DNA from: Micromussa lordhowensis
Lineage: Eukaryota > Cnidaria > Anthozoa > Scleractinia > Lobophylliidae
DNA length: 64,000 nucleotides
Reading direction: 5' to 3'
NCBI GenBank assembly: GCA_964020085.1
Contig: OZ026606.1
Location: 10,176,797 to 10,240,796 of the forward strand
Part shown: in pieces, positions 49,944 through 62,228 of the stretch
Layout: every line of letters starts with the position of its first letter
Position numbering within the stretch: position 1 is the first letter of the stretch
Made by a program: the position numbers and the translations under genes
The notes under the pieces: model-generated
Database searches by the model: none
Seen by the model: only the letters and a program-made list of their open reading frames with translations
What the model was told of the DNA's origin: nothing

Positions 49944-49969
49944 CTGACGAAGGCCGAAGGGCCGAAACG
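49944..49969 (+). ncRNA. Hammerhead ribozyme-like core near Penelope fragment
   Basis: CTGACGA, a GGCC/GGCC stem with a GAAG loop, then GAAAC match the conserved hammerhead catalytic strands CUGANGA-stem II-GAAA. Penelope-like elements carry such ribozymes in their terminal repeats. A cleavage-site strand and stems I and III were not identified, so it may be inactive. Confidence 0.45.
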
Positions 49970-50120
49970 TTTTTATTAAATTTCCTGGACCTTCGAGAAG
50001 TTTTGTCTTCCTCTCTAGCTTATATGCAACTTTAAATATTAACTGAGGAGACAACGTGCATCCTTTTGGATCCTTCTGTTGGGAGTTTATCGTTTGGTCA
50101 ACCGCTAAAGATATCCAAGC

Positions 50121-50541
50121 ACCATCACGACAACCCTGCTGGAAACAGAGCAATCAGTGAGGTTATTGGTCAGCCGCGGGGATCCCCGGCGTTTGATCAT
50201 TCAGGAACAGGACATACATCGGATCATCCGAGGATGATTCATAGGCTACCAGCAAATTAAATTAATTATTTTGAATGAAGAAGCTGGAAATCCAACGATG
50301 TAGTCACAAGTTAGTAGGATCCAAAGGATACACAACGCTTTGCTAAGCAAATTGAGTAGTTTTGAATGAAGAAATTAGCGACAGCGAACCACTAACTGAT
50401 CCTTATTGAATGAAAAAACATTTATTTGCCGTGAGTGGGATTCGAACCCGCGTCCCCCTGGTTACTAGTCGGGTGTGCTAACCACTGCACCATCACGACA
50501 ACCCTGCTGGAATCAGAGCAATCAGTGAGGTTATTGGTCAG
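50121..50541. repeat. 53-bp repeat pair next to the tRNA-like sequence
   Basis: ACCATCACGACAACCCTGCT and the following 33 bases occur at 50121-50173 and 50489-50541 with one difference. The second copy overlaps the end of the tRNA-like sequence, so both are probably tails of one tRNA-derived SINE family. Confidence 0.75.
50428..50499 (-). tRNA. tRNA-Thr(AGU)-like pseudogene or SINE head
   Basis: On the reverse strand a 72-base cloverleaf can be drawn: a full 7-bp acceptor stem (one G-U), a perfect D stem GTGC/GCAC and a T-loop TTCGAAT. The anticodon loop CTAGTAA gives AGT. The anticodon stem has two mismatches and the T stem one. Matching A and B boxes are present. Decay and the attached 53-bp repeat favour a SINE head. 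Confidence 0.6.
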
Positions 50542-50569
50542 ACTGACAAAGGAGGTGTAAATTGTTTCA

Positions 50570-50860
50570 TGTCGCTCTCAAATTGATTTAAACTACAACG
50601 TTGAATGTGATTGGTTGATATAAAATAAAACTTTGAATGTGATTGGCTTATTGAACTGTCCGATAACAAATTGTCCAATAACAAACTGTCCGATAACAAC
50701 TGTTGGCAAGTGAATTAGTGGAAAATAGGAGTTTTTTTGAACCAGTCACAATTAAGGAAGTTGTAATTTTTATGACTATTAATGGTAATAGGACTGAGTG
50801 GAGTCCAATTCAGTCTGTAATCATACAAGTGATAACAAAATCGGACGACCGCGCAGCAGA
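50570..50860. repeat. Host repeat family with GGTAATAGGACTGAGTGG core, copy 1
   Basis: It contains tandem AACTGTCCGATAACAA words, then the GGTAATAGGACTGAGTGGAG core. Related copies are at 52862-52912 (inverse), 55896-56050, 56200-56540 and, for the first part, 57400-57580. Confidence 0.7.
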
Positions 50861-51750
50861 GTTTAAACTCTATGCATGCATGCATAACACGATAACACAA
50901 GCAATAGCTTTCCGTTGAACAAAATACAGAGAGACACGGACTTCATAGCCTTCAACATAAATTCTGAAAAAATTTCGGAAATAGACTCGGTCAAATATAT
51001 TCTTAACCTACAATTGTCGCGTACAGGAAGGACAAGTCTCTTAAAGACCTTCTGGTCAGAGCTAAAATTCCTTCGCACATTTTACAACAACATTTTGGAG
51101 TTATAAACGGTAAGGGTCAAGTGATAATATCACAAAACTGTAACTAACCTTTATTCCATTCGCAAACCTTTGGAAAGTTTTATCGTTGAATCACGTCGCC
51201 AAGCTTATGAAGTGTGTACTGCTTGCAAACTGTCCGAACCGTCTTTTTTCTTTCGTGATGACCGATTCCGCCTACAATTCTCAGCACTCCCGTCAAAATA
51301 CTTTTAAATTAATTAATATACCTTCTGCCTTTCACCGCCAACCTTTTCCTTTCCTTCTTAAAACTTTTTTTTAGCGTGAAATGTTTTCGTCGCTTTTGTC
51401 TGCAGAGTTTGTGTTCCGGCGCTGAGTTTGTGCTTTCATTCTTTCAGTCGCTGTGATCGGTTTGTCGCGTGTTCTCCCAACATTCCGCGTGGTTTACTGC
51501 GCCGGTAAACCCATAGAAAGAGTGGTCTATTGCTTAAATAAACAGTACCTACAGTCCCAATATAAAGTTACTGCGAAAGCATTGCGGTTATCATGGATAA
51601 TAGAAGAGACTGGCTATTATCCATGCGATTATGTAATTCATGCATAGTCAATGAGCATAAAACAAAAGGGTCAAGGGCCTTCCAACATAAACCTCAGTCT
51701 GTTCGTTTGCTACTTTGAGATTTACCGGCCTTCCTAGACATTTTCCTCTA
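50861..51750. other. Host non-coding sequence
   Basis: No gene or clear repeat was recognised. Confidence 0.35.
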
Positions 51751-52000
51751 TTCGCTACTTGCACATGACCCATAATCCCTTGCGTCTGTAATGTATGGAC
51801 AAAAAAAAAATTCTCTACATTTAGTTATAAACTAGTACAAATTTCTCCTAACATGATTTTGGTAAATTCTGGTGCATTTTTAAGCATTAGTAGCTGGTTT
51901 TGCGAGCTCACCGAACTAATTTTTGTCATGATACCATACATTTCTTCTACTGGTTACCCCCCACAACGCAAGGGATTATGGGTCATGTGCAAGTAGCGAA
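51751..52000. mobile_element. 250-bp MITE-like inverted repeat
   Basis: TTCGCTACTTGCACATGACC and the following 14 bases (51751-51784) recur as an exact inverse complement at 51967-52000. The interior has no coding capacity. Confidence 0.8.
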
Positions 52001-52369
52001 TTATTATACATTCAACTCTCTAAATCTTTTCTGATTGGCCGAAAGCCTACAGTGAATTTTCGAAATCAGCGCTCGTGACGTCAAAACTGCAGATACAATT
52101 ATCATGTCAAGGTCACTCAAGGTCATGGGTTACATGTCATGTATGATCGCAGTGCATGATTTCTAAGGGTAATCATGTCAAGTTCGCGCGCTTTGTGTTG
52201 CTTGCCGTCAGTGAAGAAGCAAAAACATTTTTTTTCGTTCAATCTATAATAAAACAATTATTAGATTCGGTTTTTGTGATATCTAGAATAATTGTGTCAA
52301 TAACAAAATGCTTAAATCTAATTGGTTCTTTAAAGCCCTCATTTACGGCTTAATTTGGCTGTTGCAACA

Positions 52370-53000
52370 TCAAAACTGTCCGATTTGGCCTGTCCGATTA
52401 CTAGCAGTCTGTAATCGGACAGGTCACATCGGACAGCTCAACAGCCAATGAAAGTTAATTAAGCACCAAATCTAAGTAACCAATGAAATTTTACTACCTA
52501 GCTAATGCTAGCCAATCAAAACCAAGCAAACAATTTGAGCAGGTTTCCCAGCTCCAGCTAGAGAACAAAGATGGAGGAAATTAGCTGTTTCAATAACATT
52601 TATTCAGACATGTTTTCTTTAGAATTTTACAATCTGTTCAGCTCTATTGATTTCGAAAGCTTTGAGAGTAAAGAAAACGAAACACTGACGGAAATTAACA
52701 ATACAAGTAACACGACAAGAACAGCAAGCTAGCGACCTACCTTGACAGAAACAACAAAGAGTTTCATGCATTTTGTTATTGACGCAATTAATTGGTAATA
52801 GGACTCGTAATTTCAAAACGGCCTTGCGCTACGCGCTCGGCCGATTTGAAATTACTCGCCCGATTACACCCTGAATTGTACTCCACTCAGCCCTATTACC
52901 ATTACTAATCAAGGTCTCGGTAAGGGACGTTATCAGCCTCAGCCTTCGGCTGATAACCCTTACCTCGACCTTGATTATTCTGGATATCACAAAAACCTCA
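52370..53000. repeat. Cluster of host inverted repeats
   Basis: A CTGTCCGATT...AATCGGACAG hairpin is at 52376-52437 and an AATCAAGGTCTCGGTAAGGG fold-back at about 52909-52978. The GGTAATAGG family is present in inverse orientation at 52862-52912. No gene was recognised. Confidence 0.6.
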
Positions 53001-53937
53001 TTCAATAATTGTTTATTAACTATGGTGTAACTGCAGCTTGAGCTATAGATCTTTACCGTTCGGACGTTAGTCGATCTAGAAGTCATCCTATCAAGCATTG
53101 GAAATAGATTGTCAAAATAACGCCATTTTTTCAAATAAAAAATAGTATGGTCTCTGGCATGTGGATCTTTCTAAAAAATATAGCATCACAAAATACACAT
53201 TCAACTAAAGGCGCCGCCATATGTGATTTCCACTTAGGAAAACGCGGTCAGGGAAATCACATGATTATCGCTCTTTCTCCAAAAAGTAAAGAACACTTTT
53301 ATTTATCAGTTGCGTCGAAAACATGTCCACTTTATTAGGGACCTCCAGGTACTAACTGCCGTGTTCTGGAGGGGTCTCAAAACACAGCTCCTCCTTATTT
53401 CTGCCCCCACCCCCACCCCCACAGTGAGTGCTATTAACTTTATTGTTCTAATCAATTTTATTGGTCAACTGAGTTACGCTTAAGCTTTACAACCTACGTA
53501 CAGCGCACTTACTTCGAGGTCCCGCCCACTCACCACGCCGGAAAAATTTGAAAACGGTGTTTTCACTCTAAAAACGCAAGAAATGTTTTCCGTCCACACT
53601 ACAACAGAGATATTTGAAAATGCAACAATTACTGGTCATTTTTGGTCTTGGGAAATCACATGATTCTCGTGACGTCATCGTTTTTGAGAAGCTCCGTTTT
53701 CAAAACGTTTTCCGTCCGCACGAAAACGCAAAGCCGGCGTTTTCAAGTTCCTCCAGTTTGAAGAACGTTTTCGGGAAGCTCCAGTTTCTTCTCAAAGTCA
53801 TTAATAATTCATTAAGCTAAAACAAAGAAAATCACAACCGTGAAGGAGGTTTGGATACCCGGTCTTAACTAGCATAGATTTTGACGATTTTACTTCTCGA
53901 TTTTCTCCTTAGTTTTTGCTTCGATTGAGAAGATATA
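53001..53937. other. Host non-coding sequence with MITE debris
   Basis: AAAACGTTTTCCGTCC-type words recur at 53582-53775, typical of decayed MITEs. A CCCCCAC microsatellite is at 53404-53421. No gene. Confidence 0.4.
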
Positions 53938-54075
53938 TCAAACACTCGAGACAGTGTTTCATCGGCTATCTAAACACCTCGAATTTCGTCAAAAATACTC
54001 CGCTGCGCGTCGTATTTTCAACTCTCTTCTCGGTGTTTGGATATGCCGATGAAACACTGTCACTCGTGTTTGATA
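53938..54075. mobile_element. Short fold-back MITE
   Basis: TCAAACACTCGAGACAGTGT... at the left pairs imperfectly with ...ACACTGTCACTCGTGTTTGA at the right over about 45 bases around a 40-base centre. Confidence 0.75.
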
Positions 54076-54428
54076 GATTACGTGACAGATTAGTGTGAAG
54101 GGTCCAACCGTAAAAATAAAAGCTTCGTTTTCCATAAATTTCTCCGGCGTAGTGCGAAGGGGGGCCTTGATCAATATAAAGGTAACTAATCAAATACAAC
54201 TCTTATCAAAAATCTACAGCTACTCATAGACTGCAAGCAATACCCGCTTTCTCTCATAGACCTTCAAGCGTAGGATAACCAATTAATAGCAACATTAGCG
54301 TGACGGCCTGTCGAGTGAACTGGGGACAAGGCCAAAGGACATCCTCCCAGTTTTCGCGCGGCCGTTTCTCACGGCCTCTCGGGAGGGAAGGCGAGGAGTG
54401 GAAAATACACAATAAATGAACCTTTTGC

Positions 54429-54595
54429 AATAGCCCTTTTCACGGTTAGTTTTTCTCATTTACATTACAATGTAATCCAACGTGGATGCGAGGCAATTTC
54501 GCGCTAAAACTACAAAATAGCCCAAAATTGCCTCACATACATGCTAGATTATATTGTGATGCAAATGAGAAAAGTTAACCGTGAAAAGGGCTATT
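54429..54595. mobile_element. 167-bp MITE
   Basis: It begins AATAGCCCTTTTCACGGTTA and ends with the inverse complement; the subterminal CTCATTTACAT and ATGCAAATGAG also pair approximately. Non-coding. Confidence 0.8.
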
Positions 54596-54605
54596 CATTG
54601 ATGGC

Positions 54606-54685
54606 CACAACGTAGCGCTGTTTTGTACTGTGACACTGTGTGTCACACAACGTAGCGCTGTTTTTTACTGTGACACTGTGAGTCA
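54606..54685. repeat. 40-bp tandem duplication
   Basis: Two adjacent 40-bp units beginning CACAACGTAGCGCTGTTTT, with three or fewer differences. Confidence 0.85.
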
Positions 54686-55895
54686 GTTTCAACTGGGGTT
54701 CCTACTGGGGTAATCCGTTTAGACAAGAGAGAATGTACAAGTAAAGTATACAGGGTGCGTACCTTGGGCAGCTCCTTCACGTTCGACCTAGTCTTCTCAC
54801 AAAAACATCAAACATACAATGAACAGTTCTAAGTTACAATTCGGACTAAACCATGCTTGGAGCTAGAAGTATAAATTAATCTAGACTGCAACCAGCTGAC
54901 AAGGAAATTCGCGAACATGTACTGTCTTGATGGTGTCAGGAAAATCCAAGCTGTCACTGAAAGCTGATAATGAAATAACAAAATAAGCAAAGTTACTTTT
55001 CATTTTAAATAATTTTGTAATCTGTAATTAGCAAAATACCCTCGCTAAATGTAGTCAAGTGCTCTCTAAGTGCTTTCTTATAAAAAGATTAAATTAATCA
55101 TGTAAAAGAGGACTGTTTGCATTGGTAAATGATAGGTTAATAGCAGGTTTTCATATCGTTATGAACCCGTATCAAACCTTGGAATTATCAGTACGGGATT
55201 GGTCGATGTGGATTACCGAAGGCAGTTAACAGTGAGTTTGCAAGGTTGTATTCGTACCCAATCTCCTTCATTGGTTTTGGTCCAAGAGGGTCATTACGGT
55301 CAAAGTAGCGACACCCCTTAAACGGGGGTTTGGGGGAAAGAGGGGCACGGAGTTTCCCCTCTTATTTCAATCTCTTCTTACAAACAGAAAATTTAAACTA
55401 TAGCGGTCAACAATTATCATGAAACTATGTCGCCAGTGTCCATAGTTTGGTCACGTGATCTGAACGTTCTGTGACAGCCATGTTTTTTAAATGGTGTTTT
55501 ACCCCCACAAAATGGCTACGGGATATTTTCTTTTTTCCCATAACCGGCATCAAAGGTTTAACAGGAGTCATGCATCAGTGGCAATTGACTAACTATATTA
55601 ATAAAAAATATGTGGGTTGGGGTAGAAGAAGGAAAAGTGTTTGTACCTGGAAGAAAGGAAGATCCCTATCGCCAAGATGACAGAGGAAACCGTGACAGCC
55701 ACTGAAATAGAAAAAAAAATCAAAGGATAATTGAGAGATAAGTTTATTTATGCAGCAATCCCGGTGTAGTCAATCGACCAAAATTGAACGAAAAATTAAT
55801 CGAATCAATCGACTCCAATCGTTCGATTGATTACCGATTGGCTCAGTAATCGAACGTACGCGAACAAAACCGATTAAAAAAAATAACGATCCCTA
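54686..55895. other. Host non-coding sequence
   Basis: No gene was recognised. AATCGA-type words are clustered at 55765-55860. Confidence 0.35.
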
Positions 55896-55997
55896 TTAGT
55901 AATGGTAATAGGACTGAGTGGAGTCCAATTCAGTCTGTAATCATACGAGTGATAACAAAATCGGACGCCCGCGCAGCGGGAGTCCGATTTGTTAATC

Positions 55998-56028
<31 letters not shown>

Positions 56029-56540
56029 ACGAAGTCTTACTACCAATTAATCATAAAAATTACAATTTCCGAGAAAAGAAAAATAGCCAAGTTATAAAAG
56101 AAAAGGAAAATTTGCATTAAGACTAATAAAAGACTAATAAATTGTTTCATGTCGCTCTCAAATTGAGACTGGTTGATCTAAACTACAACTTTGAATGTGA
56201 TTGGCTGATTTAAACTACAGCTTTGAATGTGATCAGCTTATTGGACTGTCCGAGAACAAACTGTCCGAGAACAAACTATCCAAAAACAAACTGTGCAATA
56301 ACAACTTGGCAAGTGAATTAGTGGAAAATAGGAGTTTTTTAAACCAACCACAATGGAGGAAATTGTAATTTTTATGATTAGTAATGGTAATAGGACTGAG
56401 TGGGGTCCAATTCTGTAATCATTCGGTCTGTATATCATACATAACAAAATCGGACGACCGCGCAGCGGGAGTCCGATTTGTTAATCACAAGTATGATTAC
56501 AGACCGAATTGGACGACACGAAGTCTTATTACCAATTAAT
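55896..56540. repeat. GGTAATAGGACTGAGTGG repeat family, two further copies
   Basis: Copies at 55896-56050 and 56380-56540 each form a fold-back: GGTAATAGGACTGAGTGG.. at the left, and the AATTGGACGACACGAAGTCTTA..TACCAATTAATCAT block at the right. The CTGTCCGA tandem words lie at 56245-56305. Confidence 0.75.
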
Positions 56541-56621
56541 CATAAAAATTACGATTTCCGAGAAAAGAAGAATAGTCAAGTTATGGAGATAGGGAAAATT
56601 TGCAGTAAATTAAATACCTAC

Positions 56622-57332
56622 AAGGCCTGGCTAAACTAGGAAACATTGTTGCGGAAACATTATTTCTTGTTATGTTTCCCGGGGTGGCTAAATTAGTGGG
56701 AAACAAACAAAGTGTTTTCTTGCTCCGGTGGCTAAACGAGGAAACATTGTTTCGAAAAACAAAGGGTCAGTCATGCGCATTATGATAAAATGACTTCCGA
56801 TGAAGTCTGGGAAAGAACGTTTGCATATTCTCGTCCATAAATTGTGATCTCAGAGTATTCCATCGTCCCTCGTATTTCTGTGACATCTCTGCATCGATTT
56901 GGCAGTATGCCACTTCCCCTTTTGTCCCTATTCATTTAGTCTCGGCTTCATGAGCTACATCCCACAAACAAGGTAATGAGTAACTTTATCTCCTCGTCCC
57001 TCCAATTCCTTTCCTTTTTTCCCTTCTCTTTTCTATAACCTGCTTGTGTCTCTTCTGTTTCGAATTCGCCGTCAGCCATTGTCGCTTGCTCCAGCAGAAC
57101 TGGAAACTAGTCAACATTGTTTTCATGGTGGCTAAACTGGTAAACATATGTTTCGGACACAAAATTTGTTTCCGGGAAGCAAAAATGTTTTTGACTTGAG
57201 GCAAAAACATTTCTTGTTTCTGAGCAGCAAAATTTGTTTCCGCAACATATGTTTCCTGCGCGGCTAAACTGGAAAACATTGGCCTCCGCAACAATGTTTC
57301 CGCAACAATGTTTCCTAGTTTAGCCAGGCCTT
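56622..57332. mobile_element. 711-bp MITE
   Basis: AAGGCCTGGCTAAACTAGGA at the left and its inverse complement at the right extend to about 37-bp terminal repeats. The interior repeats GTTTCCGxAACA-type words many times, like degenerate copies of the ends. No coding capacity. Confidence 0.85.
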
Positions 57333-57598
57333 AAGGCCACCGCACCTACTACCGGCAATTAGGCGTCAAAAACGCAAAAGCAAGTGTGTGCACGCACGCA
57401 CGTAATTACAACTTTGAATGTGATTGGTTGATTTAAACTAAAACTTCGCATGTGATTGGCTTATTGAACTGTCCGATAACAAACTGTCCAATAACAAACT
57501 GTCCGATAATAACTTGGCAAGTGAATTAGTGGAAAATAGGAGTTTTTTTAAACCAATCACAATCGAGGAATTGTAATTTTTATGATTCTAAATGTATT

Positions 57599-57963
57599 AG
57601 GGACCTTAAGCAAACCACGACGGCAACGGCAACGAGAACGCCACAAAAAAAGGTTTAATGAGCAGAACAATGGCTGCGCACGTGCGTTATAATTCTTTGT
57701 ACATTTCTAAGCCGTCCTCTGAAAACAACGTGAAATGACCTCGTTCTGGGTATTTTGGAGAACGTGAACGGCAGCAGTTTATTGTTCGTATTTTCATTTG
57801 GAGTTGAACGCTGGCATTACATACTAAGCTTGGGCTAGTTTTTAAACCGATAGACGCACTGAACAGATCTAGGCATCTGCGAAATTCGACTGTAAAATAT
57901 AAATACATTTTTTTTTCTAAGCGTCGTCCTTGGCGTCGCCGTCGTCATGGCTTAAAGGTCCCT
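57599..57963. mobile_element. 365-bp MITE
   Basis: It starts AGGGACCTTAAGC and ends GCTTAAAGGTCCCT, with inner CGACGGC/GCCGTCG complements. A second, diverged copy follows directly at about 57957-58276 with the same AATGGCTG..GCGTGCGTTATAATTCTTTG block. Confidence 0.75.
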
Positions 57964-58571
57964 AAAAAGCAAATCACAAAGGCAATGGCAACGAGTACAA
58001 TGGCTGTAAGCGTGCGTTATAATTCTTTGTTCATTTCTTTGCCGTTCTTTGAAAAACAACAAAGTGAATTAAATGGCCACATTCTGCGTATTCGAGAGAA
58101 CGTGAAATTTTATGAATGTCTTTTCGAATTTAAACGCTGTCTTGCATATTCTGTTTGGGAATTTCTGACAGTGACAGACAAACTGAATGAATCTAAATTC
58201 TTATGAGATTTGCAGGTTAAATATAAATTCTTTTTTTAATCGAGGTTGTCCTTGGCGTTGTTGTGGTGTTTGCTTAAACTGCCTTTTGTTGTTTTGCGGG
58301 GAGCGTTTGTCTGCGCCTTCGACCATCTGTTTGCTCCGTTGCGTTGTGTGCTTTACATTCGTTTGGCTGCTCATTTTTCGGTCGTTCATTCAGTTTTTAT
58401 TGTTTGTGCAGGGGACATCTGTCTCTCATTTGAAATCCAACTGACGTTTTGAAATGTCCTTCGGAGCCGTTATATTAGGCTCGCACGCAACAACCTCGTT
58501 CCCAGGCTCTCTCTCCATTAACTCCCTTTGCCGTTGGGAGAAAGACCCTGGTTGCGGTTGGTCACAAGTCT

Positions 58572-59453
58572 AATCTCGTTTCCAGAGCCCACGTGCCTTT
58601 TGGTCAGCACCAAGACAAGGAGCTCTGGAAAACACAGCGGTCAAATGACTGGGCACTCGCGTGAACACGCGCGAGTTTAAGCACCTCCGGTCACTTTCCC
58701 TCATTTCCACGGTCAACCTCCGCCACTCGAGGCATCTCGGTACTAAGTTCAATCATTCTACCCCTACAAACGTTCTTTTCCCAAGTTTTATTGCTTAGGC
58801 AACAGCCTTTCTCATACGAAAATCTGCCCCCAGGGAGACCAACGACAACTATCGCGATAAAAACACAAGTCTTCATGTTTCTCTACGAACTCGTAAATTC
58901 GACAAGAAAATTCACTGTTGTTGCAGAGATAGTTTCTTTGTTGAAAAAGATATATAAAAGAGACGCCCCTTTTAGAGCTGTGTTTAAGGTAAAAACCTTA
59001 GCTGTTTTGTTTTCGGCTTATCCTTGCGAAATGAAACACATACCGCGAAATTTAAATCTGCCGCCATTTTGGCGCTACCTTGTTTCTATGGAAATGGTGC
59101 AATCCATTCCCACGCGCGCACGCCCGGCTTGAGCATGCGCACTCATTTGACCGCTGTGGGGCTCTGGAATAATCAACAAGCTCGTTCCCAGAGCCCTCGT
59201 GTCTTTTGCTTTTAAAATTTGATACTGCTGTTCTTTCAAAGCCAAATTTTGACTGTCCTAGTTTTTCCAGTGCGTATTGAATGCCTTTGTGGAACGTATC
59301 CACTTCGACTTGATCTCTAGACACCATGTAAACCAAGCCACGCATGCGCCGTGAAACCGGAAGTCCTAAAATCTTGGTCTCTGGAAATTGATTATTCCAG
59401 AGCTCCGTGTCTTGGTGCTGACCAAAAGGCACGTGGGCTCTGGGAACGAGATT
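58572..59453. mobile_element. 882-bp composite inverted-repeat element
   Basis: The ends (AATCTCGTTTCCAGAGCCC.. and the inverse ..GGGCTCTGGGAACGAGATT) match the arms of the palindrome at 42065-42170. A second, inner pair of inverted repeats (CACAGCGGTCAAATGA at 58634 and its inverse at 59139) shows nesting. No intact gene lies inside. Confidence 0.75.
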
Positions 59454-59584
59454 GTCACATGTCAGTTTCAGTGATAATGTAACCATGACAATTGTGATCT
59501 TATCCTCCCACACGTGAAAGATAAAAATAGTATTTTTACTTCGCGATGAAGATATGATTTTTTAGTAAAAGGAAAAATCCTGGT

Positions 59585-59728
59585 ATTTCACTAGCGTTTA
59601 GTATAGGTAATCGAATGATTTCGAGTGCAATTTGGAATAAATAAGCACAAGTAAATTTTTCAAAGACTACAAAAATTTGCACGAGCCCGTAAGGCGAGTG
59701 CAATTTGTAGTCTTTGAAAAATTTACTA

Positions 59729-59771
<43 letters not shown>

Positions 59772-59785
59772 CTTGTTAGTGAAAT
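59585..59785. repeat. Fold-back repeat
   Basis: Arms of about 85-95 bp contain TCGAGTGCAATTTGGAATAAATAAGCAC and its complement around a GAGCCCGTAAGGCGAG centre. The left arm start recurs at 60489-60540. Confidence 0.8.
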
Positions 59786-60282
59786 ACATGCAAAAATTTG
59801 AGTCTGACTCATTTTCCTCGGTTGTTGTCAGACTTCTTGCTTTGTTCGGCCGCTTGCCTTTGCCTTGTTGTCGCAGTAGTCTGGCTTTTCCCTCAAGAAC
59901 TTGCTTCGAACTTTTAAACTCTCTGTCGCGAATGATCGAGTGTTTGTACTCTTTATCTCCTAGGTATCGGTCGCGCGATAGCAGTAACCATTACACGAAG
60001 GCTATCAGGTTCGTAATCATCCCCGTCTTTCTTACGAACTGTTGCGTAAAACTGCTCAAGGATTTTGTTCAGGGCCTCTGGTTCGTACTGTTCAATGCTT
60101 TCGTCATATCCCTTTTGAGAAGCCCAAGACTTCCAGACTTTTACCCAGTTATTTGTGCTTTATAAGGTGTTTTTGTTCACAGCATTCTCCTTCAAACTCA
60201 GTATTAAAATATTGTCACTTTCCCCGAGCTGCCCGCCATTTTGTTTTGTTGGGCTTTCGCGACTTTCCTGTCAATCAATTTA

Positions 60283-60424
60283 ATTTCAACTTTTTGCGCT
60301 CTCTCAATTTCAACTTTTTGCGCTCAATTTCAACTTTTTGCACTCGATTTCAACTTTTTGCACTCAATTTCAACTTTCTGCACTCGATTTCAACTTTTTG
60401 CACTCAATTTCAACTTTCTGCACT
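60283..60424. repeat. 20-bp minisatellite
   Basis: About seven units of CTCAATTTCAACTTTTTGCA, with CTCAATT and CTCGATT variants partly alternating. Confidence 0.9.
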
Positions 60425-60540
60425 GTTTGGGATTAATTGACGTGCTCTTAGCCAATCAGCATGATGAACTTTTTGCATGTATATTAGTAGTATAGGTAAT
60501 CGAATGATTTCGAGTGCAATTTGGAATAAATAAGCACAGA

Positions 60541-61825
60541 AATTAAAAAGTTGTGACAGGCCTGCACGACTCCTGTTGTGCGCAAATGTGTATTCTTTGC
60601 CTTGAGAGTTTTGATCGCACGAGTATATCTTTGAGCGATTTACCTCTTTTGTACGAGATAATGGGAGGTTCTTTGTATATTTCTCTCAGCAAAGGCTGTT
60701 TCTGTATTAAATTCCATTTACTCATCAAGATCTTCTTTAAATTAGGCATCGCTGGGTGGGATTGTGTGACAAAAGGTATAATTTTCCCGTGCGTTTTTTC
60801 TTTTTGTTGGAGTGCCGACTTTCTCTCCTCGAATTTCACTTGAGAGGACTTTGTTCGCCAGCGGGCCGGGTTGTTCGAAGCCCGATTGAGCTAACCCAGG
60901 GTTAGCGAGAATTTTGATTTCAGTTTTGCGACTATTCGGAGAGGTTTTCTGTTTAGACTGTTCGACCTTCTCTTTTGAATTTGAATAATCTCAAACTAAA
61001 AAAATAGGAAGCGAAAAACATTTTATACAAGAAAAATTAATACTTCGGTTAACTTTTAATCGTGGGTTAGCGTTAACCGGTTTTGAACAACCAGGCCCAG
61101 AGTTTCTGTGTAACCTCTTACGTGTAGGCGTGGTTTGAATTGTCTACTATTTTCATCAAAGGTAATTTCTGAGGAGTTAGTTCGAAGCAACCTGAGCGCT
61201 TCGCCTTTGATGAAACCTTTGCTGACCCTGGTGGGTGGCAGGAAGAGAAATACGTGTATTGAAATGTTTCTGTCGGCTTGCAGTGCGTTCGCACGTCAAG
61301 GATAGATGTATCTTGTAGGCCTGTCAAAAATTTTTAATTTCTAGTAAAAGTTCTCACTACATCTGCCCACGCCTTGGATATCACGTTTATTATGTAATGA
61401 ACTGTACAACATTTATTTCAAAATACGTTTATTTTTATGCTCCCAGGCTATTGAAAAAAATTTTATGTTTAATAAGAAAACTGTATTATTTATTTATTTA
61501 TTATGAAAATTTAAATAGTTCATGTATTGTAGCAATTCACTTTTTGGCATCGCTTGTCGGAAAGGTTGGTACATACATGGAACTATGCATTACTTTCTTG
61601 TATCCTCGCGTACGCGATACCACTCCTCGTGGCTGCAGGAATTACCCAGAGTTGCCTTGCGAGCTTACTGAAAAATTAACCGGGACCGCCGTTCGCGCCT
61701 AGTTTCTTCAATCGGGCTCGATTCGCACACTACCGATACTACACCAATATTTCACATTCTTTATACGCGGGGGGTCCTATTAATACCTACTCGGCGAGGG
61801 CAAATAATATAGAATTTCATCTTAC
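60541..61825. other. Host intergenic or intronic sequence with one MITE
   Basis: A MITE-like element at 60863-61098 has ends GGGCCGGGTTGTTCGAA and TTTTGAACAACCAGGCCC; part of it resembles 2757-2880. The rest shows no gene. Confidence 0.5.
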
Positions 61826-61996
61826 CTGTTGAGGAGCAATACGTGGTGCAGTCGTCCGTTTCCTTTGTCTTTTCACGGCCTTTACAGCTGTACTCTCCAG
61901 GCGTACATTCTCTCTCGATTATAATTGGTCCACCGGCTCCCTCGCACTTGTCTTCACACTCGCCTTCTTTTGCTTTCCAATCTGTCAACTCAACCC
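61826..61996 (-). CDS. Candidate thrombospondin-type-1-like exon of a host gene
   Basis: The 171-base reverse-strand exon is preceded by TTTTACAG and followed by GTAAGA, both good splice sites, and has phase 1 at both ends. It encodes about 57 residues with six Cys in a C..C...C..C...C...C order, an early Trp (LTDWKAKEGECEDKC), an Arg before the third Cys and a C-terminal DDCTTYC. This fits a degenerate TSP1 repeat, a secreted or extracellular module common in cnidarians. No other exon of the gene was found in the window. Confidence 0.55.
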
Positions 61997-62228
61997 CTGT
62001 AAAATGAATCATGAACATTCTTTGAATCCTAATGAAAAAGGTGACGGGTATGAACCGTGGCAAACCTGCATCGTCAGTAAATCAATCTGCAGAATTTGCT
62101 TGCAGTCGTACTATACTGTGTTAAAATAATTAACTTGCATTTGTGCCCATTTGTGTTCTGAGTTTTTCCCGATGTCTTCTAAACTAGCTATTCAATACAT
62201 TTTTAAAAAAATTCGAGCATGACACTCC

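Noticed and set aside
59052..59513. 153-residue reverse-strand protein
   Set aside because: Lies across the ends of the 882-bp inverted-repeat element; the frame follows repeat sequence.
60283..60424. Coding repeats in overlapping frames at 60042-60495
   Set aside because: The repeated peptide is only the translation of a 20-bp minisatellite.
61397..61702. Small hydrophobic protein
   Set aside because: No domain, no conserved context, composition expected from AT-rich host DNA.
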